From: Clostridia bacterium | GTDB taxonomy: Bacteria > Bacillota_A > Clostridia > Christensenellales > Aristaeellaceae | Assembly: GCA_017525805.1 (NCBI GenBank) | Contig: JAFXSH010000162.1 | Coordinates: forward strand, 1 to 38,115 | DNA: 38,115 nt | Direction of reading: 5' to 3' | In this document: piece after piece, positions 15,458 through 23,462 of the stretch | Position numbering within the stretch: the first letter of the stretch is position 1 | Layout of the letters: each line of letters starts with the position of its first letter | Notes under the pieces: model-generated | Databases searched by the model: none | What the model saw: only the letters and a program-made list of their open reading frames with translations | Told to the model about the DNA's origin: nothing | Position numbers and translations under genes: made by a program

Positions 15458-15792
15458 GGGGATTTTCCTCCTTTGGTATATAATAGATTCCGGCCTTGGC
15501 CGTTCACTACATTGACGGAAGCGAAGCCCTCGCTTCATCCGCAAATATATGCCAATATATGGAAGAAAACGCGGCGTTTTCTAAAGATTTCCAGCCGTTT
15601 TTCCACCGCTTTCCTGTTTTAGGGCAACCCGCAAAGGTTTTCCTCTGTTCCAATCAGCCATTTTTTCCATAGATTCCCATTTTCAAAAACAGAATGATTT
15701 TTCTTTTTCTATCCGGCTTTTCGACAATTCTTTACAAAAAACGACGGATGCCGTATAATCAAGGACAGTAACGAGGCGTCGGGAAAGGACGG
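15458..15792. other. divergent intergenic region with palindrome 15564-15582
   Basis: 335 bp between the SH3b gene (left) and the XRE gene (right). It contains a perfect 9-bp palindrome arm pair around a single base (15564-15572 and 15574-15582, agaaaacgc/gcgttttct), two close TATATT-like boxes nearby (15542-15560), and the XRE promoter at 15731-15759. The palindrome is a candidate operator for the adjacent regulator. No further gene is seen. Confidence 0.4.
15731..15759 (+). promoter_or_regulatory. sigma-A promoter of the XRE regulator
   Basis: -35 TTTACA (15731-15736), 17-bp spacer, -10 TATAAT (15754-15759), 34 nt before the start codon. Confidence 0.8.
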
Positions 15793-16137
15793 GTGACCGG
15801 GATGGTGGATTATGAGAAAATGGGCAAGCGGATGAAATACAAGCGCCAGGCCAAAAATATGAACCAGGAAGACATCGCCAAAAAGGTCCAGATCTCCCCT
15901 TCCTATTACGGGAATATCGAGCGCGGCAGCCGGGTGCCAAGCGTGGATACCCTGGTGGCCATCGCCAACGCCCTGGATGTGGGCACCGATTTCCTGCTGG
16001 CCGACAGCCTGACGGCGGCAAATCCCCAGCGCATCGCGCAGGAAACCCAGCTGCTTACCCGGTTTCTGCGGGATCGGGTGGAGGAATTGAATTACGGCGA
16101 CGCTTTGGACGCGGAGGACGCGCCGCCGGAACCCTGA
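15793..16137 (+). CDS. XRE-family helix-turn-helix regulator
   Basis: 114 residues. Residues 10-68 form a Cro/C1-type helix-turn-helix: GKRMKYKRQAKNMNQEDIAK leads into VQISPSYYGNIERGSRVPSV, where QEDIAKKVQISPSYYGNIE is the helix-turn-helix proper, and DTLVAIANALDVGTDFLLAD closes the bundle. The C-terminal 40 residues are acidic and may dimerise. The start is either GTG 15793 (three bases after GGAAAGGA) or ATG 15802 (twelve bases after it); neither spacing is ideal. It is flanked by the palindrome 15564-15582 and by the inverted repeat 16166-16194, both possible targets. Regulon unknown. Confidence 0.88.
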   Translation: MTGMVDYEKMGKRMKYKRQAKNMNQEDIAKKVQISPSYYGNIERGSRVPSVDTLVAIANALDVGTDFLLADSLTAANPQRIAQETQLLTRFLRDRVEELNYGDALDAEDAPPEP

Positions 16138-16165
16138 CTCCCAACAATGTAAAATCATTTTAGAA

Positions 16166-16194
16166 AGGCGCTTTGCGATTGACACAAAGCGCCT
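16166..16194. terminator. 10-bp inverted repeat: XRE terminator and/or operator
   Basis: aggcgctttg (16166-16175) and caaagcgcct (16185-16194) are perfect arms. The loop holds TTGACA, the -35 of the next gene. It may act as a weak terminator for the XRE gene, as an operator at the tlpA-like promoter, or both. Confidence 0.5.
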
Positions 16195-16208
16195 GTTTAT
16201 GTTACCAT
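16179..16208 (+). promoter_or_regulatory. promoter for the TlpA-like gene
   Basis: -35 TTGACA (16179-16184), 18-bp spacer, -10 TACCAT (16203-16208). The -35 lies in the loop of the inverted repeat 16166-16194. Confidence 0.5.
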
Positions 16209-16245
16209 CCTGCTGCAACCATGATTTCAGGAGGTTTATTTTCTT

Positions 16246-17994
16246 ATGACAATCGCAAAAAGGCTTCTCCTGCTGGCGCTGACGGCGGCGCTGTGCGCGT
16301 TTTCCTTTTCCGGCTTAGGGGCCGAGTCCCTGTCCCTGGGCAGCGCCATGCCGGATTTCACGGTGGAAACGATCAATTGCGGCACTTTCACCCTGTCCGA
16401 AGTGCTAAAAGAGAAGAAAGCGGTGCTGATCAACCTGTGGGCGTCCTGGTGCAGGCCCTGCGCAATGGAATTTCCGTATCTGCAAAAGGCCTATGAGCTG
16501 TACGACGACGTGGTGGCTGTGATCGCCCTGTCCACCGAAAGGAGCGATACGCCCCAGGTATTGACGGCCTACGCGGAGGAACACGGCCTGACCTTTCCCA
16601 TCGGCAGCGACAGTACGCTGAACTTTGGCTCCGCTTTCCATATTCAAGGGATCCCCACCAGCATCATCGTGGACCAATACGGCAACGTGGCCTTCATTGA
16701 AGCGGGGGCGCAGCCCAGCGTCAGTGCTTTTTCCCGCCTGTTTGACGTGTTCACCAGCGACAGTTACACCCAAACCCGGGTACTGGATAAAATCCCCGCC
16801 GCCAAGCCCACCGTGGCTGCCGCCGATCCCGCGAAGCTTTCCGAAGCCCTGAACGCGGAGGGGCAAATCGTGTTCAGCAGCGATCAGGATGAACTGGCAT
16901 GGCCCATGGCGCCTGTGGAAAAGGACGGGCGCACAGCCGTGGCCTCCACCAACGCGGGGGAAGAAAATACGGCGGCGGGCCTGCTGGCCCAGGTGACCTC
17001 CGGGACGGGCGATTATCTGGCCTTTGACTTTGCCACCGATACCGAAGCCCTCTTCGATCTGCTGGTGATCCGCGTGGACGGCGAAAAAGTAAAGACCTTC
17101 GGCGGCACGCACGATTGGACCGCCTGGGCGCTGCCGCTGGAAGCGGGAGAGCACGCAATCTCCTTCCGCTATGAAAAAGACAGTTTTACCAGTCAGGGGC
17201 AAGATACCGTATGGCTGGATAATGTGCGTTTGATCTCCGGCGATGAAGCGCGGGAACTGCTCGCCGCCCAGCCCATTTATCCCACGGCGGAGAAAACCTC
17301 CATGACGGTGCTGACCGAGGGCGCGAAGGAGATCATCTTTGACGATCCGGACGGCGTGATGGAATCTTATTACGGCAGCCAGTCCTATTGGATCGTGCCC
17401 GGCGGCGCGGCGGAGGTATTCGTTACCGTTTCGGGAAATATGGACCCTGAATGCGCTTTCCTGTACAACAATTTTGACGCTTCCACCGTTTCCCTGCCTC
17501 AAGCCCAAACGGAGGGCGGCTATACCGTTTCCACCGGCCTGAACAGCTTAGGGACCACCGGCGCCTGCGATACCACCGTTTTCCTTTATCCCGACGCCGG
17601 CGCGGAGCTCGGAGATACTTACTATATCTCCTTTTTCTCCAACGAAGACGATGTGGATTACCTGGTGTTCTACTTTGTGAACAACATCCTGGACGATGGG
17701 CAAACCCTGTCCTGGCATTACGCGGACAGCGCTTCCGCTTCCGGCGAGTACGCCGTCCGTTTCATTGACCAGAACGGCGATCCCGTGCCCGGCTGCATCG
17801 TGAATTTCTGCACGGACACCTTCTGCATGCCCGTGGCAGCGGACGAAACCGGCGTCGCCCGGTTTACCGGCGAGCCTTACGCCTACCATCTCCAGGTGCT
17901 CAAGGTGCCAGCGGGCTACGCTTTCGACACGGCCCAGGAATTCTGGACCGAAGAAAACGGCGGGGAAATCACCCTGACCGTCACCAAGGAATAA
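16246..17994 (+). CDS. exported TlpA-like thioredoxin with C-terminal SpaA/prealbumin-like domain
   Basis: 582 residues. Signal peptide about 1-26. Residues 32-170 form a TlpA/ResA-type thioredoxin domain with active site WCRPC (C69, C72) and the cis-proline loop GIPTS. Residues 190-500 are two beta-rich segments, one resembling a carbohydrate-binding jelly roll (DYLAFDFATDTEALFDLLVI and TVWLDNVRLISG). Residues about 508-582 (YAVRFIDQNGDPVPGCIVNF) look like a CNA-B/SpaA prealbumin-like repeat. No membrane anchor or sortase motif is visible, so it is secreted or retained by binding. It probably reduces or exchanges disulfides outside the cell. AGGAGG precedes the ATG. The combination of domains is unusual. 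Confidence 0.82.
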   Translation: MTIAKRLLLLALTAALCAFSFSGLGAESLSLGSAMPDFTVETINCGTFTLSEVLKEKKAVLINLWASWCRPCAMEFPYLQKAYELYDDVVAVIALSTERSDTPQVLTAYAEEHGLTFPIGSDSTLNFGSAFHIQGIPTSIIVDQYGNVAFIEAGAQPSVSAFSRLFDVFTSDSYTQTRVLDKIPAAKPTVAAADPAKLSEALNAEGQIVFSSDQDELAWPMAPVEKDGRTAVASTNAGEENTAAGLLAQVTSGTGDYLAFDFATDTEALFDLLVIRVDGEKVKTFGGTHDWTAWALPLEAGEHAISFRYEKDSFTSQGQDTVWLDNVRLISGDEARELLAAQPIYPTAEKTSMTVLTEGAKEIIFDDPDGVMESYYGSQSYWIVPGGAAEVFVTVSGNMDPECAFLYNNFDASTVSLPQAQTEGGYTVSTGLNSLGTTGACDTTVFLYPDAGAELGDTYYISFFSNEDDVDYLVFYFVNNILDDGQTLSWHYADSASASGEYAVRFIDQNGDPVPGCIVNFCTDTFCMPVAADETGVARFTGEPYAYHLQVLKVPAGYAFDTAQEFWTEENGGEITLTVTKE

Positions 17995-18000
17995 CCTATT

Positions 18001-18050
18001 CTGCGCAAACAAAACGCGGGCGAAAAATCGTCCGCGTTTTGTTTGCGCAG
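18001..18050. terminator. 50-nt hairpin, convergent terminator
   Basis: A 19-bp perfect stem (18001-18019 with 18032-18050), extended by a G-T pair and CGA/TCG around an AAAA loop. It lies between the convergent tlpA-like and aldose epimerase genes. The stem itself contains the T-rich stretch GTTTTGTTT. Confidence 0.8.
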
Positions 18051-18059
18051 AATTAAGCG

Positions 18060-18908
18060 TCAACCTACGGTGATCACGTGCCGCCGGGCGATGCTTTCAC
18101 CCTTTTCCAGCCGCATGAAGCCGGGCTTTTGGTCAATAGCCGAAGGAGCGTCCACGAAATCGGGGCCGTTGCACCAGGGTTCGATGCAGATATAGGGGGC
18201 CTTGGGCTTGGTCCAGAGCAAAAGGAAGGGATGATCGGGATAATCCACCCGGATGGTGCGGCTGTGCTTATTGCTGCGCAGGGTCACGCCCCGGCTTTTC
18301 AGGCTGCGGAACACCAGGGCGTCCACGTCAAAGTAGGCGTATTTCAAGGGCAGGGTTTTGGCGTGCTCGGCCAGGATCACGGTTTCATGGTCGTTCAGGT
18401 TGCCGTGAAGCGGGGAATGGGCCAGGGTTTCTTCCTCGTCGAACACGATTTCGTAATCCTCGATGCCGGTGGGGGTAGCGTAGGCCTCGTGGGAACCGAT
18501 GCTGAAGCAGAAAGGCCACTGATCCCGATTGGTGACGGTATATTTCACTTCCAGCTGGTTATCCTTCACCGTATACGTAGCCCGCAGGTCGTATTCATAG
18601 GGGAAGCCCTCATATTTTTCCTGAAGCAGGAACGTGACCTGGCTTTCCTGCACGTCCTCCACCTGCCATTCTAAGGGGCGGATGAAGCCGTGCTTGGGCA
18701 TGGGATACCATTTCCCCTGCCATTCGTAGGTATCGTTTTTCAGGCCGCCCGCCACGGGAAACAGGATCGGCGCGCGGTTGGGCCAGAACGCCGGATCGCC
18801 GTTGAACATCCGCTCCATGCCGTTTTTATCCTGGATGGACTGGATTTCCGCGCCCTTGGAGGAAATTGTTACGGACAGCAGGCCGCTTTTGATGGTAATC
18901 AGTTTCAT
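18060..18908 (-). CDS. aldose 1-epimerase family protein
   Basis: 282 residues of galactose-mutarotase-like fold. Key residues are visible in KHGFIRPLEW (His near residue 73), SIGSHEAYATP (second His near 138) and CIEPWCNGPDF near 243, whose Glu is the probable catalytic base. The SGAE/SSKGAEIQSI opening is typical of the LacX/YeaD-type branch that may act on hexose-6-phosphates or as a general mutarotase. Cytosolic. Last gene of the nadD-yqeK operon, 29 bp behind the zinc-ribbon gene, and stopped by the 50-nt hairpin. Confidence 0.9.
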   Translation of the reverse strand: MKLITIKSGLLSVTISSKGAEIQSIQDKNGMERMFNGDPAFWPNRAPILFPVAGGLKNDTYEWQGKWYPMPKHGFIRPLEWQVEDVQESQVTFLLQEKYEGFPYEYDLRATYTVKDNQLEVKYTVTNRDQWPFCFSIGSHEAYATPTGIEDYEIVFDEEETLAHSPLHGNLNDHETVILAEHAKTLPLKYAYFDVDALVFRSLKSRGVTLRSNKHSRTIRVDYPDHPFLLLWTKPKAPYICIEPWCNGPDFVDAPSAIDQKPGFMRLEKGESIARRHVITVG

Positions 18909-18937
18909 TCTCGCACCTTCACCCTTCTTGACGTATT

Positions 18938-19306
18938 TCAGTCGTCTTCGCTTTCCCGTTCGATGCCGGGATCGTCGTCAAACGTTTCTTCTCCTTCGCC
19001 TTCTTCCCCTTCGGGGAACACGGCCTGGGTGATTTCCCTGGCCCGGTCATATTGGGCGAAAGGCACGTACAGGCTGTACATCTCCAAGGATAGCCCGGTG
19101 AGCACCGTCATGGCGGCGCCTAAGCTGCCCTGCTTGAGGTAGGGGATCTTCTCCTGATCCAGCAGCTCGCAGGCCATATCCACCCAAATCTGTCTGCCGG
19201 ACAGCAGGAAGCAGGGGTCCTCTGGCAGCGCGTCCCGTTTACATTTTTTCCCGCATTCGGGGCATATTTCACCCTCGGTCAATCGCTGGCAATGTTCACA
19301 ATACAT
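18938..19306 (-). CDS. zinc-ribbon protein with DUF2007-like domain
   Basis: 122 residues. Residues 1-22 form a zinc ribbon (C3-x2-C6, C15-x2-C18, extra C22). Residues 30-95 (PCFLLSGRQIWVDMACELLD, then YLKQGSLGAAM and the strand EMYSLYVPFAQYDRAREI) look like the small ferredoxin-like DUF2007 fold, often called putative signal-transducing protein. The last 27 residues are almost all Glu/Asp. Function is not known. It sits in the operon between the ArsC-like gene (55 bp upstream) and the epimerase. Confidence 0.72.
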   Translation of the reverse strand: MYCEHCQRLTEGEICPECGKKCKRDALPEDPCFLLSGRQIWVDMACELLDQEKIPYLKQGSLGAAMTVLTGLSLEMYSLYVPFAQYDRAREITQAVFPEGEEGEGEETFDDDPGIERESEDD

Positions 19307-19361
19307 GCTGGCACCTCCCGTTCATCGCGCTTCAAAGAAAACATCGCGCCAACAGCCCGGA

Positions 19362-19712
19362 TCAAACGCCTTTTTTGATCCAGGCTTCCCAGGCCGTTTC
19401 GTCCACCCCTAAGGTCACCTGCTCGCCGCGGCGCACAATGGGCGTGCGCAGAAAGCGGGGATACTCCGCCAGGGTGTCCAGGATATATTGAGCGTCGTCG
19501 GTATGAGCCGCCGGGTGGCAGATGGCCTCCGGGTTTTTCCGGTCGATCAGGTTTTCCACGCCCAGCCGCCGGGCGAACAATTGCAGTTCCCGGGCGCCTA
19601 ACTTATGCTTTTTTAAATCCAGCAGCTGGTAGGGCACCCGCCGCTCCTTAAAAAACCGTTCGGCTTTCTGGGTATCGAAATTCTTTTTGAGGCAGTAAAT
19701 CTGAATGCTCAT
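19362..19712 (-). CDS. ArsC/Spx-like thioredoxin-fold protein without the active cysteine
   Basis: 116 residues, full length for the ArsC/YffB/Spx family. The pattern IYCLKKNFDTQKAERFFKER aligns with IYxxKKCxxTxKAxxFxxE of family members, and LRTPIVRRGEQVTLGVDETA with the Arg-Thr-Pro strand. The catalytic Cys position appears to be Asn9; the only nearby Cys is C3 on the first strand. So arsenate or disulfide reduction by the usual route is unlikely; a structural or regulatory role, as for Spx, is possible. Two bases separate it from the rsfS stop. Confidence 0.78.
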   Translation of the reverse strand: MSIQIYCLKKNFDTQKAERFFKERRVPYQLLDLKKHKLGARELQLFARRLGVENLIDRKNPEAICHPAAHTDDAQYILDTLAEYPRFLRTPIVRRGEQVTLGVDETAWEAWIKKGV

Positions 19713-19714
19713 GT

Positions 19715-20089
19715 TCAGGGTTTCTCCCCGTCATCTTCCTCCGTAAAGGGCAGCGGCACCCGGTTCTGGCCGTCCTCCCACAGCCGCTCCAGATGATAGA
19801 AGCGGCGGTCCTCGGGATGAAAGATATGCACCAGCACCGTACCGTAATCCAGCACGATCCAGCGCCCCTCGCCCTGTCCTTCCCGTGCGCGGAGGGTAAC
19901 GCCTTCCATGGCCAGGGCGTCGTCCACATCGTCCGCCAAAGCTTTTACCTGCAAGGCGGACCGGCCCGAAGCGATGACCATATAGTCGGTGATCACGGTC
20001 AGATGGGCTACGTTCAGTACGGTGATATCCTGCGCCTTTTTATCGTACAGGATATGCGCGATTCTCAGGGCTAAGCTGCTGTTTTCCAT
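19715..20089 (-). CDS. rsfS: ribosome silencing factor
   Basis: 124 residues, the RsfS/Iojap family. It binds ribosomal protein uL14 on the large subunit and blocks subunit joining under nutrient limitation. Motifs: DITVLNVAHLTVITDYMVIA near residue 22, ALADDVDDAL, and the signature GRWIVLDYGTVLVHIFHPEDRRFY near 75-98. The ATG directly abuts the TGA of nadD-yqeK, giving translational coupling. The nadD-yqeK-rsfS order is a standard Firmicutes arrangement. Confidence 0.96.
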   Translation of the reverse strand: MENSSLALRIAHILYDKKAQDITVLNVAHLTVITDYMVIASGRSALQVKALADDVDDALAMEGVTLRAREGQGEGRWIVLDYGTVLVHIFHPEDRRFYHLERLWEDGQNRVPLPFTEEDDGEKP

Positions 20090-21274
20090 TCAGATTCCTC
20101 CTTCTTCCTCCTTTAGCGCGATCAGGCGCTTTTCCGCTGGGGTCATCAATCCTTTCACAAATGCCATCGTTTTCAAAGATGAAGGGTCAAACGCCCGATT
20201 GGTTTCCATCAAATATTCCTGGGTCAGCTGGAACGAGCGGTACACAGCCGCCGGCAGAGAAAGCTCCGCAAGGCGGCGCAGTTCCGGCAGGCCCTTGTAT
20301 TCCTCCCTGGTTTCCTCCGTGGCGTCCGCCACGAAAACGCACATTTCCAGCCGGGACATGCCTACCCTGCCCACCGTGTGGCTGCGGATGGCGTTCAGAA
20401 CGTCCTCATCATGGATGCCAAATTCCTTTTTCGCCAGGAAAGCGCCCACCGGGGCGTGGAGCAGCGCGCCGGAAGCCAGGGTGGTTTCGTTCACATCCAG
20501 GTGTTCTTCCCGCGCCAGACGGGCCATATCCTTTAAGCTCATCCCTTTGGCGCAGTCGTGCAGCAGTCCCGCCAGGGCCGCCTTTTGTACCGGCAGGCCG
20601 TGGATGCCCGCCAGGCGCACCGCTTCCTTGCGCACGCCCAATGTATGCTGGAAACGGTGGGGGTTCATCATGGTTTTCAGCTTGGGCACAAAGTCGGGCT
20701 GATACAGGCCCCGCTGGGCCATAAAGTTCAGCACCTTGGGGTTCAGCCCCGGCGCGTCCTGATACTGGGCGGTCTGCGCGCGGATCATGGAGGCGGAATA
20801 GGGCGTGCGGAATTCCGGCATCATTTCGACCCGCGCCCCCGCCTGCCGGACTTTTTCCAGGGCTTCACCGGTGTTGACGCCGCTGCGGGAAAAGCACAGG
20901 AAGCCGCACTGGGCGAACAGCTTATCCGCCTGATACCAATAGGGCAGGCTCACCAGCTTATCCGCGCCGATCAAAAACACGAACTCCGCCTTGGGAAACT
21001 CCCGCCGCAGGGGCGCGATGGTATCCCACGTATATTTTACGCCCGCCGCCATCCCCGCCTGGGAAAGCAGCAGGTCTTTTTCATCTTCCACCGCCAGGCG
21101 GCACATCGTCAGCCTGTCCGCCGCTTTGGCGTCCGCTTCCCGATGGGCGGGCCGGGCCATGGGCAGAATGATCACGCCGTCCAGGGCGCCGAAGCTCAGC
21201 GCTTCCCTGGCCAGGGCAATGTGCCCCGCGTGAATGGGGTCAAACGTTCCGCCCAATACGCCCAGCTTCTGCAA
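20090..21274 (-). CDS. nadD-yqeK: nicotinate-nucleotide adenylyltransferase fused to YqeK HD phosphohydrolase
   Basis: 394 residues. The N-terminal half (1-195) is NadD: GGTFDPIHAGH (H15, H18) binds ATP phosphates, and TPYSASMIR near 158-165 is the SxTxIR-type loop; it makes deamido-NAD from nicotinate mononucleotide. The C-terminal half (200-394) is YqeK, a Np4N-hydrolysing HD domain with HTLGV (H210), LLHDCAKGM (H239, D240), LLHAPVGA, SHTVG and VADA (D317). In Bacillus these are adjacent separate genes; fusions occur in some Clostridia. The start is a TTG at 21274, with AGGAG nine bases upstream; no in-frame ATG is closer to the conserved start. Heads a five-gene operon. Confidence 0.95.
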   Translation of the reverse strand: MQKLGVLGGTFDPIHAGHIALAREALSFGALDGVIILPMARPAHREADAKAADRLTMCRLAVEDEKDLLLSQAGMAAGVKYTWDTIAPLRREFPKAEFVFLIGADKLVSLPYWYQADKLFAQCGFLCFSRSGVNTGEALEKVRQAGARVEMMPEFRTPYSASMIRAQTAQYQDAPGLNPKVLNFMAQRGLYQPDFVPKLKTMMNPHRFQHTLGVRKEAVRLAGIHGLPVQKAALAGLLHDCAKGMSLKDMARLAREEHLDVNETTLASGALLHAPVGAFLAKKEFGIHDEDVLNAIRSHTVGRVGMSRLEMCVFVADATEETREEYKGLPELRRLAELSLPAAVYRSFQLTQEYLMETNRAFDPSSLKTMAFVKGLMTPAEKRLIALKEEEGGI

Positions 21275-21295
21275 ATTCGATCATCTCCTGTCCAT

Positions 21296-21324
21296 ATTAT
21301 ACAGCATTTTGGACATTCTGAAAA
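21296..21324 (-). promoter_or_regulatory. promoter of the nadD-yqeK operon
   Basis: Minus strand: -35 TTTTCA (21319-21324), 17-bp spacer, -10 TATAAT (21296-21301), 22 nt before the TTG start. Confidence 0.55.
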
Positions 21325-21342
21325 GAGGGGAGGGACACAAGA

Positions 21343-22173
21343 ATGCAGGAATATTTGCATCGATCTCGCTTTGGAAGCATTTTGGACGGCATCGGCTTTC
21401 ATTTTCTCGCGCTGGGTGTCAGTTTTTTGTGGTTTTTGCTGCTCTGGGGACTGCGCCTTTCCAGCGTTCTGGCGGGACTGGCCCTGTACGGAATGATCCT
21501 GCTTTTGCGGCGCAAGGTGCGGGATGACCAGCTGATCCGCAGGGAAAAGCAGATGCGGGCCGCCATCGGCGGCGAGCTGGCCCTGGAAAGGCTGCTTTTG
21601 GACCAGAAGGAAAGGGCGCATTTTGAAACCGCCATGCTGCTGTCCATGCGCCATCCCCTGGTGCTGCTGCAAACGGGGGAAAGCGGGGTGCTGTGCGATT
21701 TAAAGGGAGAAAAGGTGCTCATCGCCTTTTTGCAGCGCCATGCCTCCGCCGCCGTGGACGCGGATCAGGTGCTTTCCATGCAGCGCGGCGTCCGCCTGCT
21801 GCACGCGGACAGGGGCCTTCTGTGCGTTCCCTGCGGTATCTCCCCGAAAGCCCGGGAGCAGGCCCAAAATCAGCCGCCCGTTTCCTTTTTGTCCAGGGAA
21901 GAAATGATCGCCCTGTTTGGCCGGGTCAATCCCGCCACGGATGCCCAGCTGGTAGCGCTGGGCCGGAGAAAAAAAGCGCCCAAACCCAAAAAGCTCCTGC
22001 GTCTGGTGCTGGACCGGCGCAGGGCGAAGCGTTACGCCTGCTACGGCGCGCTGCTGCTGCTCATGCACCAGCTCACCGGCTTTTTCTTTTACGCCCCGGC
22101 GGGCCTTTTATGCCTTTCCCTGGCCGCGGCCTGCCGCTGCGTGAAAGAAAAAACCGATCTGTTTGACCGTTGA
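21343..22173 (+). CDS. four-helix membrane protein with Mrr/NERD-like central domain
   Basis: 276 residues, not matched to a named family. Two hydrophobic helices at about 18-36 and 38-56, then a soluble region 60-225, then two helices at about 231-250 and 252-266. Residues 75-192 resemble a restriction-endonuclease-like fold: GGELALERLLL opening helix, TGESGVLCDLKGEKVLIAFLQ strands, then GVRLLHADRGLLCVPCGISPKAREQAQ and PVSFLSREEMIALFG, close to the end of Mrr/NERD domains. The usual catalytic (E/Q)xK is not evident (IAFLQ), so it may be inactive. The soluble domain would face the cytosol if both termini do. GGGGAGGGAC precedes the ATG; divergent from nadD. Confidence 0.6.
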   Translation: MQEYLHRSRFGSILDGIGFHFLALGVSFLWFLLLWGLRLSSVLAGLALYGMILLLRRKVRDDQLIRREKQMRAAIGGELALERLLLDQKERAHFETAMLLSMRHPLVLLQTGESGVLCDLKGEKVLIAFLQRHASAAVDADQVLSMQRGVRLLHADRGLLCVPCGISPKAREQAQNQPPVSFLSREEMIALFGRVNPATDAQLVALGRRKKAPKPKKLLRLVLDRRRAKRYACYGALLLLMHQLTGFFFYAPAGLLCLSLAAACRCVKEKTDLFDR

Positions 22174-22176
22174 AAT

Positions 22177-23424
22177 TTACGGCCCCTCCAAATTCAGGCA
22201 CAGGTTTCCCCCATTGGGTTCGTCCATCACCAGATTCAGGTATTGGCCGAAACCGCCTCCGCCGTATTCCTGCCAAAGGGCGTAAGCGGGATCGTCGCGC
22301 CAGGCCCGGTCCGTATTGTCATATGTACCGGAAAAATAGGCCAAATTGAAGCGGGCGGCATAGTCCGCCATGGCGTCCAAGGCATCCTCGGGCATAGAAG
22401 CGCCCGCCAGCGCGGCCCGCGTTTTTTCTTCCGTGATGCCATAAAACCATGCCCTGCTCTCCGCAGGCAGCCCCTCCGGCAGGTCCTCTTCGGCCAGCGA
22501 ACGGGCCTCGTACTGAAGGGACCCGTCGTCCCCCAGCGAGATCATAGCGTACCGATGGGGCCACAGGCAGAACGCGCCCAAGGCCGCGTCTGCCACCCCT
22601 GCTTCCCGGGCGATGTGCTGGATGTGCAGATGGCCGGACAGGTTCAGCCGCACCCCATACTGCCGCGCCAAAGCCAGCATGGTTTCATAGCCCATCATCT
22701 GATAGCTGTTCCGGAGGAAATCCGTATGGGCGATCAGGCTGTGGTGGGTCACGGTGACCACCTCCGCCCCGGCCCGCCGGGCCTGTTCCAGCACATTTTG
22801 CAGCCATTCCCGGTGCCCGGCGGAAAACAGGCCGAAGGTTTGGGCCTGCCCTTGGTAATAAGACACGTCGGTCATGGCCGCCCACAGGGAAGCGCTCAGG
22901 GGAACGGCATAAGAGAACTGAACGCCCGCCGGGTCATACAGCATGAAATCCTGATAAATGGACATAAAATCCGCTTCCGTGACGCCCTCCGCGCCGTACC
23001 AGCCCGTATCCGTATACCCCCGTGCCGCGCCGGTGTTGATGTCGTGATTGCCGGGGATCACCCACACCGGCACCCCTGCCTGCCGGAGGCGCGCGAACCG
23101 TTCAGCCAGCGCCTGATGGCTGGCCTTTTCCCCGTTGAAGGTCAAATCGCCGGAAACGATCAGCGCGTCGGGCATTTCCCGCAGCACCGTTTTTTCCAGC
23201 GCGTCCAGCAGTTCGTCGCCGTATTGGGTGAATTTTCCGTCCCCGGCCCGCAGTGCCCGAAGAAACAATTCGCTTCCTTCATAAAGCTCTTTGGCTAAAT
23301 AATGCAGATCGCTCACCGCCATCACCTTGGTTTCTCCCAAGACGCAAAAAGGAGAAAACAGCAGCAGGAAAGAAAACAAAATCAGCCCGGCTTTTCTTCC
23401 CATCTTTTTCGTCATTTCTTTCAT
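22177..23424 (-). CDS. exported calcineurin-like metallophosphoesterase
   Basis: 415 residues. Signal peptide about 1-30 (KKMGRKAGLILFSFLLLFSP, then an LGE site). The phosphoesterase motifs are in order: SDLHYL (near 38), SGDLTFNGE (near 90), PGNHDIN (near 122), THHS (near 228) and SGHLHIQH (near 262), enough for a dimetal centre. The C-terminal 110 residues are helical and acidic. Being exported, it likely acts on phosphoesters at the cell surface, such as nucleotides or teichoic acid parts; substrate unknown. ATG codons at 23424, 23415 and 23403 are all possible; the first is kept because AAGGA lies 11 bases before it. Confidence 0.87.
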   Translation of the reverse strand: MKEMTKKMGRKAGLILFSFLLLFSPFCVLGETKVMAVSDLHYLAKELYEGSELFLRALRAGDGKFTQYGDELLDALEKTVLREMPDALIVSGDLTFNGEKASHQALAERFARLRQAGVPVWVIPGNHDINTGAARGYTDTGWYGAEGVTEADFMSIYQDFMLYDPAGVQFSYAVPLSASLWAAMTDVSYYQGQAQTFGLFSAGHREWLQNVLEQARRAGAEVVTVTHHSLIAHTDFLRNSYQMMGYETMLALARQYGVRLNLSGHLHIQHIAREAGVADAALGAFCLWPHRYAMISLGDDGSLQYEARSLAEEDLPEGLPAESRAWFYGITEEKTRAALAGASMPEDALDAMADYAARFNLAYFSGTYDNTDRAWRDDPAYALWQEYGGGGFGQYLNLVMDEPNGGNLCLNLEGP

Positions 23425-23462
23425 TATGAATCATTCCTTCATTTTTTCGGTGTTCTCACGCG

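Noticed and set aside
16405..17508. 367-codon minus-strand frame opposite the TlpA-like gene
   Set aside because: Antisense shadow, no ribosome site, and the sense strand has a signal peptide and WCRPC site.
18001..18050. insertion-sequence end
   Set aside because: The long inverted repeat is a hairpin with a 4-base loop between convergent genes; no transposase or target duplication, so it is a terminator.
22243..23298. 351-codon plus-strand frame opposite the phosphoesterase
   Set aside because: Antisense shadow; phosphoesterase motifs on the other strand.
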